From Terfezia claveryi (Eukaryota > Ascomycota > Pezizomycetes > Pezizales > Pezizaceae), in contig WHUX01000089.1 in the NCBI GenBank assembly GCA_015179025.1, positions 1 to 64,000 of the forward strand: a DNA stretch of 64,000 nucleotides, read 5' to 3'. Position numbers and translations under genes: made by a program. Below are positions 23,996-35,350 of the stretch, in pieces. The notes beneath the pieces were generated by a model, which worked only from the letters and a program-made list of their open reading frames with translations, made no database searches and was not told where the DNA came from. Positions within the stretch are counted from its first letter, which is position 1. Each line of letters starts with the position of its first letter.

Positions 23996-25738
23996 TCATT
24001 TCCTGCAGTCCTTGTAGGAGTGTCCAGGGTTCCAACACCATAGACATTTCTTGTCTTTAATTAATTGCATCTTCATCTTCTGATCCAATTTTTTTGTGAT
24101 GGTGTCCCAATCTGAGTCCTTCCGATTTTCTGTGTTGGGTTTGGTGTTGGGATTGCTGCTAGGATTAAATCCTGTTTTTTGTCGTTGATTCTGGTCCCTG
24201 CATGGACCGTGACTCGATTTTGATTCCAAGGTGTTGTCGTCGGGATGTATTTGTTGTGGATAGTGGGACAATATCCTTCTTGGAAGCTTCATATGACTCC
24301 GCTTGATGTACGAGCTGATCATATGACCATTCTTCTTTGATTAAAGGAATTAATGTAGCTGACATATATGGTGGCAGGTGATTAAGAAACTTTCTTCTTT
24401 TTACTTCCTGCGATATTGATTGTTTGCTATCCTTGTCAATCAATTTGATTTGCATTTCAGTAAGCCAGTTGGCAAACTGTTTGATTCCCATGTGACGTCC
24501 ATCCTTGTATGGTGTGGCTGTCTCCCATCGTTTCCACAAAATGTCCTTACTAGTAGAGGGTATCAGAAAATCCCTTAGCGCTAGTATGAATCCAAAGAAT
24601 GTCGCATTCTTTCCTTTTTCTCTTAGGAATTGATTATAAGTAGTGAGCGCGCTCCCTTCCATTCTGAATCCAACAATTTCCAGAGCTGAAGCGCCTTCTA
24701 AATCTATTCTTTTGAGAACAAACCAACGTTGCATTGCTGTGGCCAAGAGTCAAAATATTGTGAGTCTTGCCATTTTTTGTCTTCTCCTCTTAATTTTTCT
24801 GGTATATCAATCTTTATTCCTTTTAAAGCATTCGTTGCTTTATGGTTACCCGTTGTAACCATTCCTGTTGTAGATTCCCATTGTGGTTTCAACTGATTTT
24901 CCTCGTTTGGGTTTTCTTTTAAGAGTTTGACTTGCAACTGACGATGCCTTATCAGAGTCCGAGCTATCATCTCCCTATCATCGGGGTCTCGTCCTCCTCC
25001 TTGTGTTTTCTGCTGCTGTTGGTCTAGTCCTGTATCTAGATCATCATCATCTTCTGGTAATTCTATATCTTCTGGTGGTTGGTCTTTGTCGTCTGGTTCT
25101 TTGGCTGACCCAGTCCTCCTTTCTGGTGTCTCAGGTGCTCGACCTTTGCCTTTCGATTGATCTTTTAGTGTTCTCAGGAACGCTCCTGGAAGTTCTTTGC
25201 TAGGATTGAAAAAATCCTCCGCGGTATGTGCTGATTCTTCTAGATGAGTGCCACTCATCATGAATACCATTATTTCTTCCCAGTTATTTATTACCCAATT
25301 CGGTTTCCTTAAGAGTAGAACAACAGGTTTCTTTAATTCTTTACTTAAAAATGCGTTCATTTCTAAGTCCTTTTCTTTGAATGGGTAAGGTGTTAGCCAT
25401 AATAGTGTTTTCTATGGCTTCCATTAAGAGTCGAGTATCATCAGGATGATACTGTTAGGCATGTCCCATTGAGCTAGTTATTTCAAAATCTCCTCAATTG
25501 TTGGAAATGTCTATCCCAAAATTCTTCTGGTGCAGAGGTAAGCCATACTAAAATATAGTTTGGTTCCAGCTCTGCCTGGTTCTCCTATTTCTATATCCAT
25601 GGGCAGATTTATTTCCCCTTCTGTGTTAGGAACTACAAATCTGGTCTTTCTGGGAGTTTCTTCTACTAATTTCTTAATATCTTGGGTAACATAGTTAACC
25701 GTCTCAACCTCTTAGTCTTCTTACTAAGTTAGACGCCA
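23996..25738 (-). pseudogene. Element A gag (frameshifted)
   Basis: This is the gag stretch uninterrupted by B. It runs from MASELSKKTKR (ATG complement near 25736-25738), KKPVVLLLRKPNW, PERRTGSAKEPDDKDQ, GIKIDIPEKLRGEDKKW and KQFANWLTEMQIKL to the CLWCWNPGHSYKDC knuckle at about 24015-24060. Frame changes occur near 25380-25700, 24745 and 24220. It has a capsid plus nucleocapsid layout with a long charged, Asp/Glu-rich middle. Confidence 0.8.
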
Positions 25739-26565
25739 TTATGTCTGATTTCGTCATCTGTCTGCAACCAAATGCAGCTAGTTATGCGATACGATCGTCG
25801 AGTTACTTTTCTTCTTTGGCACCTTTCTGTGCTGATGGTGTGGTGGCTGATGATCCTTATGATCTCCGTTCGACTGACGGTTCTGTTGGCTCAGTGGCTC
25901 ACGAGCTGGTGAGGCTGGATGTCAGGATCCTGATGTTTCTTATGGTCCTGGTTTTTCTTCGTCTACTGGTCTAGAATCTAGTTCTAGTTCTTCCGGCAAG
26001 AGTGTCACGTTTTCTGATTGGTGTGTTGAGGTAGACGTTGGGGGCGCAGAGGTATTGGTAGAGATGTCTGGGCCTAAGGAAGGTTCTGATGGAGGTAATT
26101 CTTTTCTGGAGGAAATGGCTGCAGTGGAGGCAGCGAGATTTGAGCCTTGTGATTGTGACGCTTGGTTGTTTAGACCAATTATTCCTGGGACCTGGGGGGC
26201 CGGTTTTTCAATGGTGTACTGGATTTACAGGTACAGATGTAATGGCGGTTGCCAGGAGTGCAAGATGAGTTGTCGATCTTATTGGGAAAAGTGTTGTGAA
26301 CGAGGGTGGGATTGTTTAATGTGGGATACCACTGCCCGTTAGAGCTCTGCTTAGCTTGCTTCTAAGTCTTTTGTTGATGTACTGCAGTTGAGAGTCTGAT
26401 GTCTCGTTTGTTGGATTTTTTTGGCTAGCTAGTTGAATAACGATATCGATTTTATATGTGACTTGGGTTCGAATTGTATACACTTGCGTGAGTGTAATAA
26501 AGGTATCCAAGGTTGATCAGGCCTTGGATTTAAGAGTAAAGATTAGGTAAGTAAGTTAAAAAAAA

Positions 26566-27244
26566 TGTAATGAATGGTACTAGACAGTATTCATTCGGTA
26601 CCATTTATACAATCTATATCCGTAGGCACGGACGTTTGTGTATTTCGGTTCTGCTTAGGTAAGACCTCAGAAGGGTAGGGAGATTACTATGTGGGACGTT
26701 CCCAAAGGGAACAGTAATTAACTGGTGTAATCTATCTTATATGATTTATGCTATCTAAGCTATATGATCTTGATCTGATCAGAATATAGGCTTGCTTGCT
26801 CTGAGCGCTTGCTTGGTTGCTTCTTGTCTTTCTGTGGATTTCAGAGGGAATCCAGCGGCCTATTTATACTCCTCTGAGATCTGATGACTAAGGAAATAAA
26901 TACAATAAAGGGTGGCACACCAGAAGGTGGTGCGCTGTACAAAAGGGGTCATGTGGCCATAGTAATGAGTCACACGCCATAAACGATAGTCATGTGGCCA
27001 TAGTAATGAGTCACACGCCTTAAACAGAGGTCACGCGGCCATAATGAGGGTGTCTTCATATGGCAAGTGTCATGGAACTTCCCATGGCAGATTCCGCATG
27101 CTATGGACGTTTATAAAACAGTATGGGGTAGTAGAAGGCTAGTCCTTCAACTGAGAGGCTTAGTTACATAACATAGTAGTAATATAGGAAATACAAAAGT
27201 ATATAATCAATTATATAAGCAATGAAATAACGTTCTCCATTACA
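26566..27244 (-). repeat. 5' LTR of element A
   Basis: 679 bp, pair of 18407-19085. TATAAATAG is the complement of 26860-26868; TGAGTCA sites are at 26966-26972 and 27007-27013 in 41-bp direct repeats. The second target duplication GTATA follows at 27245-27249. Confidence 0.95.
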
Positions 27245-27973
27245 GTATATCAATTACCAGCAGAATAACTGGGTTTCATTGCTGGCCACCTGTGAATTCT
27301 GTGCCAACAACCACTTCTTTAAGACCTTGAAGACCTCCCCATTCCTGGCCAATTATGGCTGGCATCCTTGGTTCATAGACTTCCTAGCACCTCTGCGCAA
27401 AGCCAGAGAGAATATCCCAGCTAAGGAGTTTGCTACGAAGATTATTGAGCTTCACTCTACCTTGAAGGCTGAGTTGGGATATGCACAAACCAGGTAGGCC
27501 GAATATGCTGATAGATCCTGGCTACCAGCCCTCAGATACCAGCCAAGGGACAAGGTATAGCTCTCCAGCTGGCACTTCCGGACAGAGTGGCCATCTCGCA
27601 AACTCGACTACAAGTTCTTAGGTCCATTCGAGGTGTTGGCCACTGTGGGCACTCACGCCTATCGACTGAGGTTCCCCAAGGATATCAAACGCCACCCAGT
27701 TGTCCATGTCTCCGAGATCGAGCCCGCCGCAGAGGACCCTCTTCTAGGACAGAAACACCCCCCACCCCCTCTCGTGGTTATCGAAGATAAGGAGGAATGG
27801 GAGGTTGAGGAGGTACTAGACTCATGGAAGAGGTATGGGCATTTGCAGTATAAGGTCAAATAGCTAGGAGATGAGAAGGCTACTTGGCAACCTACAGAGG
27901 ACTTGGAAAATGCGCAGGATTTGGTTACTCTATTCCACCAGCGATATGCTAGGAACCCTCGCCCAGTCGACTG
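27245..27973 (+). pseudogene. Element C integrase C-terminus and chromodomain
   Basis: After element A the plus-strand pol resumes with NNWVSLLATCEF and NYGWHPWFIDFLAP. It has stops (e.g. near 27496) and continues through the GPFEVLATVGTHAYRLRFPKDIK module to a chromodomain (EEWEVEEVLDSWKRYGH). A TAG at about 27861-27863 replaces the conserved Trp codon of VKWLGDE. The frame ends near 27973 (RNPRPVD). Confidence 0.85.
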
Positions 27974-28136
27974 AGGACGTGACTTTGCATTCTTGTTGTT
28001 GTTTATGTTCTTGTTCTTGTTGTTGTTTGGAGTTAGGGTTGGGGTCCTCGTTATCGCACTTGTTGTTTTCTGTGTTAATCACTGGTTGTTGTGCCTAGGC
28101 CCCTGTCGCTGGAGCTCCAGCCTAAAGGGAGAATAG

Positions 28137-28325
28137 TGTCACAACCATGTCTTTAGTCTCGATTTAACACTTGAACAGGCTTGTTCGGGTGTTGTGCTGT
28201 TTTAACACTCGAACAGGCTTGTTCGGGTATCGTCAATGAGTGATTGTTATCTTAACTTCCAAGATTAGAATCTGGGAAAGCTTATTCCTTCTATGGCCTT
28301 GGCCTGGAATCATGTATATATATGT
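28137..28325 (+). repeat. Element C 3' LTR, 5' part
   Basis: It starts TGTCACAACC right after a purine tract, like the LTRs of B and D read on their own strand. It shares with them the TTATTCCTTC..TGGCCTTGGCC block and TATATATA. A roughly 38-bp direct duplication (ACTYGAACAGGCTTGTTCGG, twice at about 28160-28225) is specific to this copy. Similarity to B and D stops at about 28326, where a roughly 100-bp dispersed repeat begins. Confidence 0.7.
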
Positions 28326-28415
28326 TTTGGTCCATTCCGGGATTCCAGGCCATACCGGTATGGACCGGACTGTTGCGAGATTGCGAGATTACCCAGGCCG
28401 TTCCGGGATGGTATA
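28326..28415 (+). repeat. Dispersed ~100-bp repeat with CCATACCGGTATGG palindrome
   Basis: This stretch (GGTCCATTCCGGGATTCC, then the perfect 14-bp palindrome at 28350-28363, then CAGGCCGTTCCGGGATGG) is found again in inverted orientation at about 50672-50775. In both places it abuts a TATATA run of a B/D-type LTR. It may be a small transposon or LTR segment; identity unknown. Confidence 0.5.
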
Positions 28416-28773
28416 AATATTCATATCTTCTTATATTTCCATATGCATTTGGCCTAACCAACGTAAATTATTTGATGCTATATTCCTAGATTCATGTCTA
28501 CCTTAACCTCTAACCTCTACGCAGTCACCATCCCATTCCAAACTCCAACACAAATGGTCTCCCAGCATAGCCGCGCTTGTTCTTATAGTTCACCTGCATT
28601 ATATACATTTGGAAATAATCCATTTTATTCTCACGATTATCTAATAAGGCTATCTAACACGCTGCACCCCAAAACCTCTATCTGTACCAGCCTTCACATC
28701 TGCGTCCCTAGAATCCTAGATTTGCTATACATATTAGCCTGCAATTCACTGTCCATATTAGCCTAGATATCCA
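28416..28773. other. Unassigned DNA between element C and the 24-bp array
   Basis: About 360 bp with no recognisable domain. A 90-codon plus-strand frame (28494-28766) is Ser/Thr/Leu-rich with no start context or homology I can see, and it runs into the repeat array; I do not call it a gene. Confidence 0.4.
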
Positions 28774-29105
28774 CTAGAATTGAGTAAGCAAATCAGCCTA
28801 GCAAATCAGCCTAGAATCGAGTAAGCAAATCAGCCTAGAATCGAGCAAGCAAATCAGCCTAAAATTAAGTGAGGAAATCAGCCTAGAATTGAGCGAGGAA
28901 ATCAGCAGAAAATTGAGCAAGGATATCACCTAATCGAGCGAGGAAATCAGCCTACAATCGAGTGAGCAAATCAGCGAGAAAATGAGCAAGCAAACCAGCG
29001 TATAATTGTGCAAGCAAATTAGCCTAGAATTGAAAGAGGAAATCAGCAGAGAATTGAGCAAGAAAATCACCACTGGCATACAATCGAGTGAGGAAATCAG
29101 TCTAG
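28774..29105 (+). repeat. 24-bp tandem repeat array 1
   Basis: Roughly 13 imperfect copies of AATCAGCCTAGAATCGAGYAAGCA, with drift in the middle copies. Very similar units occur at 37690-37915, about 8.5 kb away, in the same orientation. There are no spacers, so this is a minisatellite. Confidence 0.85.
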
Positions 29106-29111
29106 AATCTT

Positions 29112-29189
29112 ATGTCAAAAGGCAAAATGAGTTACTCTAGTTCACTATACTTCGAGCGCTATTACACTACTTCTTAGGTCGCCCTCATT
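29112..29189. repeat. tRNA-like dispersed repeat, copy 1, left part
   Basis: The 78 bp before element D (GTCAAAAGGCAAAATGAG ... GCCCTCATT) match 52027-52110. The repeat continues at 35351 after element D, which inserted here with a TCATT duplication (29185-29189). Confidence 0.75.
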
Positions 29190-29716
29190 TGTAACGAGGG
29201 CTCCGGGGACAAGGCGACCAAGGGGTACGCCGGGACGAGGACAGGGACGAGGTAACACACACGTAGGAACGCTACGTGTGTGATCAGGGGAAGACTAAGA
29301 TGGGGGCAAGGGCAAGAGGCAAGAGGCAAGAGGCAAGGGGCAAGAGGCAAGAGGCAAGAGACACGAGACACGAGACACGCGGAGGCAGTTGCCGCGTGTG
29401 TCAAGGGAGGCAGCTGTACTGCAGAGTTGTTTGTTCGAGACAAGGATGTGCACAAGGGAGGTGCACAAGCGCTGGGGGAAGCAAGGTCCTGTATTAGGTA
29501 TACAAGACGTTGGATGGGGATCCAACGAGAGGGCGGAGAGAGCAAGCTATATATACAGGCTTCCTTCCTGGCCAAGGCCACCGGAAGGAATAAGGTTCCC
29601 GAGACCCCTTATCTCGGGAACAGAGATAACAACGATATCAATCAATCAACAATAACGAGAGTCGGACAGAATCCCGTCTGACTCTCAAACCTGGCTAGGA
29701 AAGGACGGTTGTGACA
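29190..29716 (-). repeat. 3' LTR of element D
   Basis: 527 bp, pair of 34819-35345. It contains an internal 7-8 bp array (GAGGCAA units, about 29313-29360) absent from B's LTRs, which accounts for much of the length difference. Frames across this array are not genes. Confidence 0.95.
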
Positions 29717-29894
29717 CTATCCCCCCTTTAGGCTCGGAGCCCCAGCGACGTAAGGCGAGGCGAAAAACAACAAACAAACAAGACAGGCGAATAACCAATA
29801 ACCCATAACACAATCCCAACGCCGGACAACCTGACAACAACAGAAACAACAATCATAATTCCAACTCCAAATCAACGAAGACATGACAAAAATA

Positions 29895-32800
29895 TCATTC
29901 AGCTGGGCGAGGCTTGAGAGGGTAACGCTGGTGGAATAGGGTAACCAAATCCTGCACATTCTCCAAGTCCTCTGCGGGTTGCCAGGTAGTCTCCTCGTCC
30001 CCTACCCACTTGACCTTATACTGAACTCGCCCATAGCGTTTTCTGGAGTCCAGTACCTCCTCAACCTCCCACTCCTCTTCACCTGCGATCACCACTGGAG
30101 GAGGTGGGGGGTGCTTTTGCCCGGGAAGGGGATCGTCGGCGGCTGGCTTGATCTCCGAGACATGAACGACCGGATGGCACTTAATATCCTTGGGAAATCT
30201 CAGCCGGTAAGCATGAGTGCCCACAGCTGCTAACACCTCATAGGGGCCTAGAAACTTGTGATCCAACTTACGAGAGGGTCGTTCTGTCCGGAAGTGTCTG
30301 CTAGAGAGCCATACCTTGTCTCCTGGTTGGTATTTGGGGGCCGGTAACCTAGACCCGTTGGCATATTCTGCTTGTCTGACCTGAGCATAACCCAACTCAG
30401 TCTTCAGGGTAGAGTGGAGTTCAGAAATCTGCGTGGCGAACTCCTTGGCTGGGGCATTCTCCCTGGCCTTGCACAGAGGTGCTAGGGAGTCTACGAACCG
30501 AGGGTGCCAGCCATAATTGGCCAGGAATGGGGACATTTTCAGCGACTCGGAGAACTGGTTGTTGGCGGCAAATTCGCAGGTTGCTAGCAACGAAACCCAG
30601 TTGTTCTGCTGGTAGCTGACGAAGGCCCGCAGATACTGTTCCATAATTGCATTCATCCTTTCCGATTGGCTGTCCGTCTGGGGGTGGTAAGCTGTTGACA
30701 GACGAACTTTGATCCCCAGAAGTTCGCAGAAGGCTTGCCAGAATTCTGAGGTAAACTGAGGGCCACGGTCGGACACGATCGATTCAGGGAGGCCATGGTA
30801 CCGGAATACATTATTGAGGTAGAGGTTGGCTAACTCCGGAGCGGAGCAGGTATCTCGGCAAGGTATAACATGCCTTATCTTCGTCAACCGATCCACCACC
30901 ATCAGGATGGCATTGAATCCCGAGTCCTTCGGCAACCCAGTTACAAAGTCCATGGTCAGGTGTTGCCAGGGCCGATCCGGGATCTCCAGGGGCTTCAAGG
31001 TTCCGTAGGGGGCATGACGAGTGGGTTTTGCACGCTTGCAGATATGGCAGTTCCGTATGTACTGTTCTACCTCCTTTCGCTGGTCGATCCATGTGTATTG
31101 TCTAGCTAGTAGTTCTAACGTCTTAGCCACTCCAGGGTGACCTGCAGCTAGGGTATCATGGTGTTCCTTGATCAGCTGCATCCGCAGCTCCCCTTCAGGT
31201 ATATAGAGCCGATCTAGGTGGTATAGGAGGCCGTCCTGAGTGGTGCACTCGGCTAGGGAAATCTTGGTGTGACGGCGCTGTCCAGACTCCACTGCGGCGA
31301 TAATTTCCTTAGCCAGGGGGTCGTCCTCATATGCCTGTCTCACTAGTTGTCGGAGGTCAGCCTCAGCTTCCGCTTCAGCCTCAGCCTCAGCTTCAGCTTC
31401 CGCATCAGCCTCAGCCTCAGCTTCAGCTTCCGTAAGGGTATTGGCCGCCAGGTCGAGATTTTCAGGTTTCAGTACCACCTGATTCTGGTACTTCAGCCTT
31501 TCATCCCCCCCTTTGAGGAGATCTCCAGATCTCCTGGTCAGTGCATCCGGCTTACCCCCAGCCTTTCCCGGCCGATACCTTATCTTGAAGTTAAACCGAG
31601 AGATGAATTCCGACCACCTAGCCTGTCGGCGATTTAGCAATTTGGTGGTTGTGAAGTACTCTAGGTTCTTATGGTCAGAGAGGACCTCGATAACCCCCTT
31701 TGCCGATTCCAGGTGTGGTCTCCATTCCTCGAATGCTCGCACAATGGCCATTAACTCTTTATCATAGATTTCGTAATTACACTCCGCCGGGGAGTGCTTT
31801 TTGGAGAAATAGGCTACTGGGTAGAGGACTCCATCGACATACTGGGACAGGATTCCAGCGGAGACATAGTCAGAGGCATCGGTTTCAACGACACATTCCT
31901 GGTCAGGGTCAAAATGTGCCAGGATCGGTGCTGAGCAGAAGGCTTCCTTGAGGTTCTGGAAGGCGGATTGGGCTTCTGGATTCCAGTTGAAGCGCCGGTC
32001 TTTTTTGGTCAGGGCGGTGAGGGGGGCTACGATCTTCGAATACCCTAGAATGAACCGTCGGTAGAAGTTAGCGAATCCCAGAAAGTCTTGGACATCCTTG
32101 AGATTTGCTGGGATTTGCCATTCCTGGACAGCGGTAACCTTAGCAGGGTCCATTCTGAGGCCCTCCGTGGTGATGATCAGTCCTAGATACTTGACCTCCT
32201 GCACATGAAACTCGCATTTCTCGGGCTTGAGGTACAATCCGGCTTGCTCCAGTTTTTCCAACACCTGCCAGACATGAATCTTGTGTTCTGCTAGGGTATC
32301 CGAATAAATCAAGATATCGTCGAGGTAAGCCGTGCAGAACACATCCAAGAAGTCTCGCAGGGTGTCATTAATGAAGTGTTGGAAAGAGGCCGGGGCGTTG
32401 GTTAAGCCGAAAGGCATGACATTGTACTCGAAATGGCCATATCGTGTCCGGAAGGCGGTTTTCCACTCCTCCCCCTCAGCAATCCGTACCAGGTTGTATG
32501 CCCCTCTGAGATCCAATTTGGTGAACCATTTCGCCTTGGAAAGCCTGGCTAATGTCTCTTGGATTAGAGGCAAGGGATACCTGTTCTTGACCGTTATCTC
32601 GTTCAGGCCACGATAATCAACGCACAACCGAAGAGAGCCGTCCGACTTCTTCACGAACAGCACAGGGGCACCCGCTGGGGAGGAGCTATGGTGAATGAAG
32701 CTCTTGTTGAGGTTTTCCTCCAAGTACTTTTTTAGGGCTTCCAGCTCTACCCGGGACATTCCATAGAGGGGCCCATAGGGAGGGGTTTTACCTTCTATCA

Positions 32801-33614
32801 GCGGAATCGTGTGGTCATATGGTCAGTGAGGTGCCAACTTCTCTGCGGCTTTTTCCGAGAACAGGTCAATGAACTCGTGGTACTCATCCGGAACCAAGGA
32901 TTTCCACTCCTCCTTGGACCGGGTCTTGTTAATTTCCAGATTGATCTCATAAATTGAGAGGGTATGCGCCTTGAGCTTATGCCTCCTGGTGAGATGAGCG
33001 AAGGCCCCTGCTCCAACAAAGTTAATATTCAGGGGTTTTGTGAGGGCGGGGGATATCGGGGAAACTGGGGGAATGGTGGCATTGATGTGTGCAGGCGGGA
33101 TTACCACCTGAGTCGGGTGGATTATTGGGGGTGGCAATGCGCACAGCCCAGTGACAGTGGTTTTTGGATCTCCATAGTGTTTTTTGCAATAAGGGCTGTT
33201 GAATCGCAAGGTGTAAGAGCCGAAGCTGACTGATACATCGTGCATCCTAAGCCAGGGGATCCCAAGGACAATTGGATACTTTAGCTTGGTTACGAACATT
33301 GGGAGATCTTCCGAGTGATCACCCATGGCGCTGGGCAGGCATGCGAGGTCGGTAATCGCCCCAGAAGAGATAGGGCGGCCGTCAATAACATCAAGGAGGC
33401 GGGGGGTTTTTAGCTTGGAGGTTGGTATAGAGTTTCTACTGACGAAGGTCTGGTCAATGAATGCTATTCCTGAAGCACCACAATCTATGAGAGCTGATGT
33501 AACCACTGTTTTATCATTGAACTTGACAGTTATAGGTACAACGAAATGCTCGCCAAACAGGCGAGACTCATCAACAGACATAGACATAGGTGTAGGCAAA
33601 GAAAACGCAGACAA
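29895..33614 (-). pseudogene. Element D pol: protease-RT-RNase H-integrase-chromodomain with one stop
   Basis: One minus-strand frame from about 33614 to 29895 is interrupted only by TGA at about 32826-32828, where the family has Arg (HRPYDH; a C-to-T change). Domains in order: protease (ALIDCGASG), a short Pro-rich spacer, RT (FTKLDLRGAYNLV, YLDDILIYS), RNase H (ETDASDY, YDKELMAI, LSDHKNLEYF), and an (Glu-Ala)n linker of about 24 residues (31365-31435). Then come integrase with a full HHCC (HHDTLAAGH ... CHICKRAK), the core VSDRGPQF and DSQSERMN, and a chromodomain (EEEWEVEEVLDSRKRYG ... VKWVGDEETTW). All catalytic residues I can check are present. It would be autonomous apart from the stop and the gag breaks. 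Confidence 0.9.
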
Positions 33615-33648
33615 AGATAAATGACCTGGAGCAGGTCCCTTGCTAGTA

Positions 33649-34787
33649 TCAGTAACTAGGCAAGGGACAGGGCTTTTTCCGACTCTTCAACTTCTTCGAT
33701 CCGTGATTCGGATATAGCGTGGGCGGCCAGGGAGCGGTTCTTGCGGAGGGGACATGCCGCGATGAAATGGTCCCCTTCCCACATGCAATGCACAAACCCT
33801 GAGTGCGGCGACGGTCCCTTTCCTCCTGGGTAAGACGAGGCCTACCTGCCGACAGGTCCATGGGGGCAGCCCCACCCGCTACCAAGGAGGGGTGCGCAGG
33901 CTTGTTGACTGGTGTGGGTTGTTGTTGTTGGGTGCGTGCTGTCAGAAATGGTGTACGGGGAGTCGAGGTCGGGAGTGTCTTTTGGGGGCTCTGAGTGCCG
34001 CTGTCTGCTGTTCCACCCAGCTAGCTTGTTCAATAAGCCCCTCCAGGGTCTTGGTCGGTGGGCAGTAAACCAGAGCCTTTTTCAGCTCGAAGGTAAGCCC
34101 GTCTTTGAACTGATCGAGCTTGGCTTCGTCATTCCAATTGAGCTCTGCTGCTAGCCTGGAGAACTCAGCGACATAGGCTGACAGTTCGTTGTGTTTTTGC
34201 TTGAGGTCTCGCAGGGCCCTGCTGGCGGTTCCTTTAGGATCCGGGTCTCCGAAGGCTCGGTCCAGGATTGCCATTAGTGCTGGGATGTCTACCAGATCAA
34301 TCCCCGTGGCCTTGACGAAGGGCTGTACCTGGTCCATAGCCTTACCCTCCAGTAGGCCATAGACGTATGAGAGCTGGTGGTGGACGGTGGGGAACTTCGC
34401 CGAGTCCCCAGAGAGTTTTATCTGCACAGAGTTTTTCCATGCTCGTAGCCGGCCCCGGTCCCCATTAAACTTGGGCGGGGTGGGTAGGTCTTGTGTTTTC
34501 TGGTTTTTTGGACCATCGGTCAGGTCCAAAGCGCGAGTCAGTCTCCGGATGGTTATCCTGTCCTCTGCTGCATCTTCTCGGAGGAGGGTTATTTCATCTT
34601 CAGCTTCTCGGATTCGCCTTTCGGCTTTCTGAAGGTCCGCTCCTTGTTGTTCGCCGATGGCATAAGTATCTGTGAATATCTCGATCACAGTTCGTCGGTA
34701 TGCTGATAGTTCTGTCGGGTCTGATGGGATCGGAGTCGCCCTCCAGGCTGCGAATCTATCGGTGGGTAGTGGAATGTTCGCGGACAT
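33649..34787 (-). pseudogene. Element D gag (frameshifted near the knuckle)
   Basis: Gag starts at MSANIPLPTDRF (ATG complement at 34785-34787). It has a coiled-coil-like segment (QKAERRIREAEDEITLLRED) and the capsid core (LPTPPKFNGD, YVYGLLEGKAMDQ, AFGDPDP). The frame changes near 34000. At the knuckle (about 33770-33800) one base is missing compared with B, turning CGKGDHFIAAC into a shifted tail. An open frame extends upstream of the ATG into the LTR but is unlikely to be used. Confidence 0.85.
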
Positions 34788-34807
34788 CGTACCGGTTGGT
34801 CTGAAAG

Positions 34808-34818
34808 ATCCAACGTAG
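34808..34818 (-). other. Element D primer-binding site, self-priming candidate
   Basis: On the minus strand the bases after the 5' LTR are CTACGTTGGATC. ACGTTGGAT pairs with ATCCAACGT located after TATATA in the LTR, the same relation as in B although the sequences downstream differ between B and D. Confidence 0.4.
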
Positions 34819-35345
34819 TGTAACGAGGGCTCCGGGGACAAGGCGACCAAGGGGTACGCCAGGACGAGGACAGGGACGAGGTAACACACACGTAGGAACG
34901 CTATGTGTGTGATCAGGGGAAGACTAAGACGGGGGCAAGGGCAAGAGGCAAGAGGCAAGAGGCAAGGGGCAAGAGGCAAGAGGCAAGAGACACGAGACAC
35001 GAGACACGCGGAGGCAGTTGCCGCGTGTGTCAAGGGAGGCAGCTGTACTGCAGAGTTGTTTGTTCGAGACAAGGATGTGCACAAGGGAGGTGCACAAGCG
35101 CTGGGGGAAGCAAGGTCCTGTATTGGGTATACAAGACGTTGGATAGGGATCCAACGAGAGGGCGAAGAGAGCAAGCTATATATACAGGCTTCCTTCCTGG
35201 CCAAGGCCACCGGAAGGAATAAGGTTCCCGAGACCCCTTATCTCGGGAACAGAGATAACAACGATATCAATCAATCAACAATAACGAGAGTCAGACAGAA
35301 TCCCGTCTGACTCTCAAACCTGGCTAAGAAAGGACGGTTGTGACA
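34819..35345 (-). repeat. 5' LTR of element D
   Basis: 527 bp, pair of 29190-29716, with about eight transition differences. TATATATA is at about 35176-35184. Confidence 0.95.
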
Positions 35346-35350
35346 TCATT

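Larger units (their letters stand above)
18407..27244 (-). mobile_element. Ty3/gypsy LTR retrotransposon, family A, copy A (complete)
   Basis: An 8838-bp element with two 679-bp LTRs (18407-19085 and 26566-27244), TGTAATG/CATTACA ends and a GTATA duplication. Its minus-strand coding order matches A', but without the nested element B. It is inserted in the integrase of element C. Its LTRs differ by a handful of substitutions and no length change, while its coding region has many single-base frameshifts against A'. It serves as the uninterrupted reference for the family in this window. Confidence 0.95.
14583..28325 (+). mobile_element. Ty3/gypsy chromovirus, element C (old, 5' end outside, split by element A)
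   Basis: This plus-strand relative of B and D begins in mid-gag at 14583, where A' is inserted. It runs to 18406, is interrupted by element A, and resumes at 27245. Joining 18406 to 27250 (removing A and one GTATA) restores the integrase reading EQYLRAY..NYQQNNWVSLL. Many in-frame stops and lost residues show it is the oldest gypsy copy here. A purine tract (about 28122-28136) precedes TGTCACAACC, the start of its 3' LTR. That LTR resembles B and D only up to its TATATATA near 28318-28326. Confidence 0.85.
29190..35345 (-). mobile_element. Ty3/gypsy chromovirus, element D (complete)
   Basis: A 6156-bp element with 527-bp LTRs (29190-29716 and 34819-35345), TGTAACG/TGTGACA ends, and a TCATT target duplication at 29185-29189 and 35346-35350. 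A purine tract (complement of 29717-29731) abuts the 3' LTR. The pol frame has one stop; gag has frameshifts near its 3' end. The two LTRs differ at about eight sites, all transitions, so it is the youngest-looking copy beside B. It sits inside a tRNA-like repeat. Confidence 0.95.
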
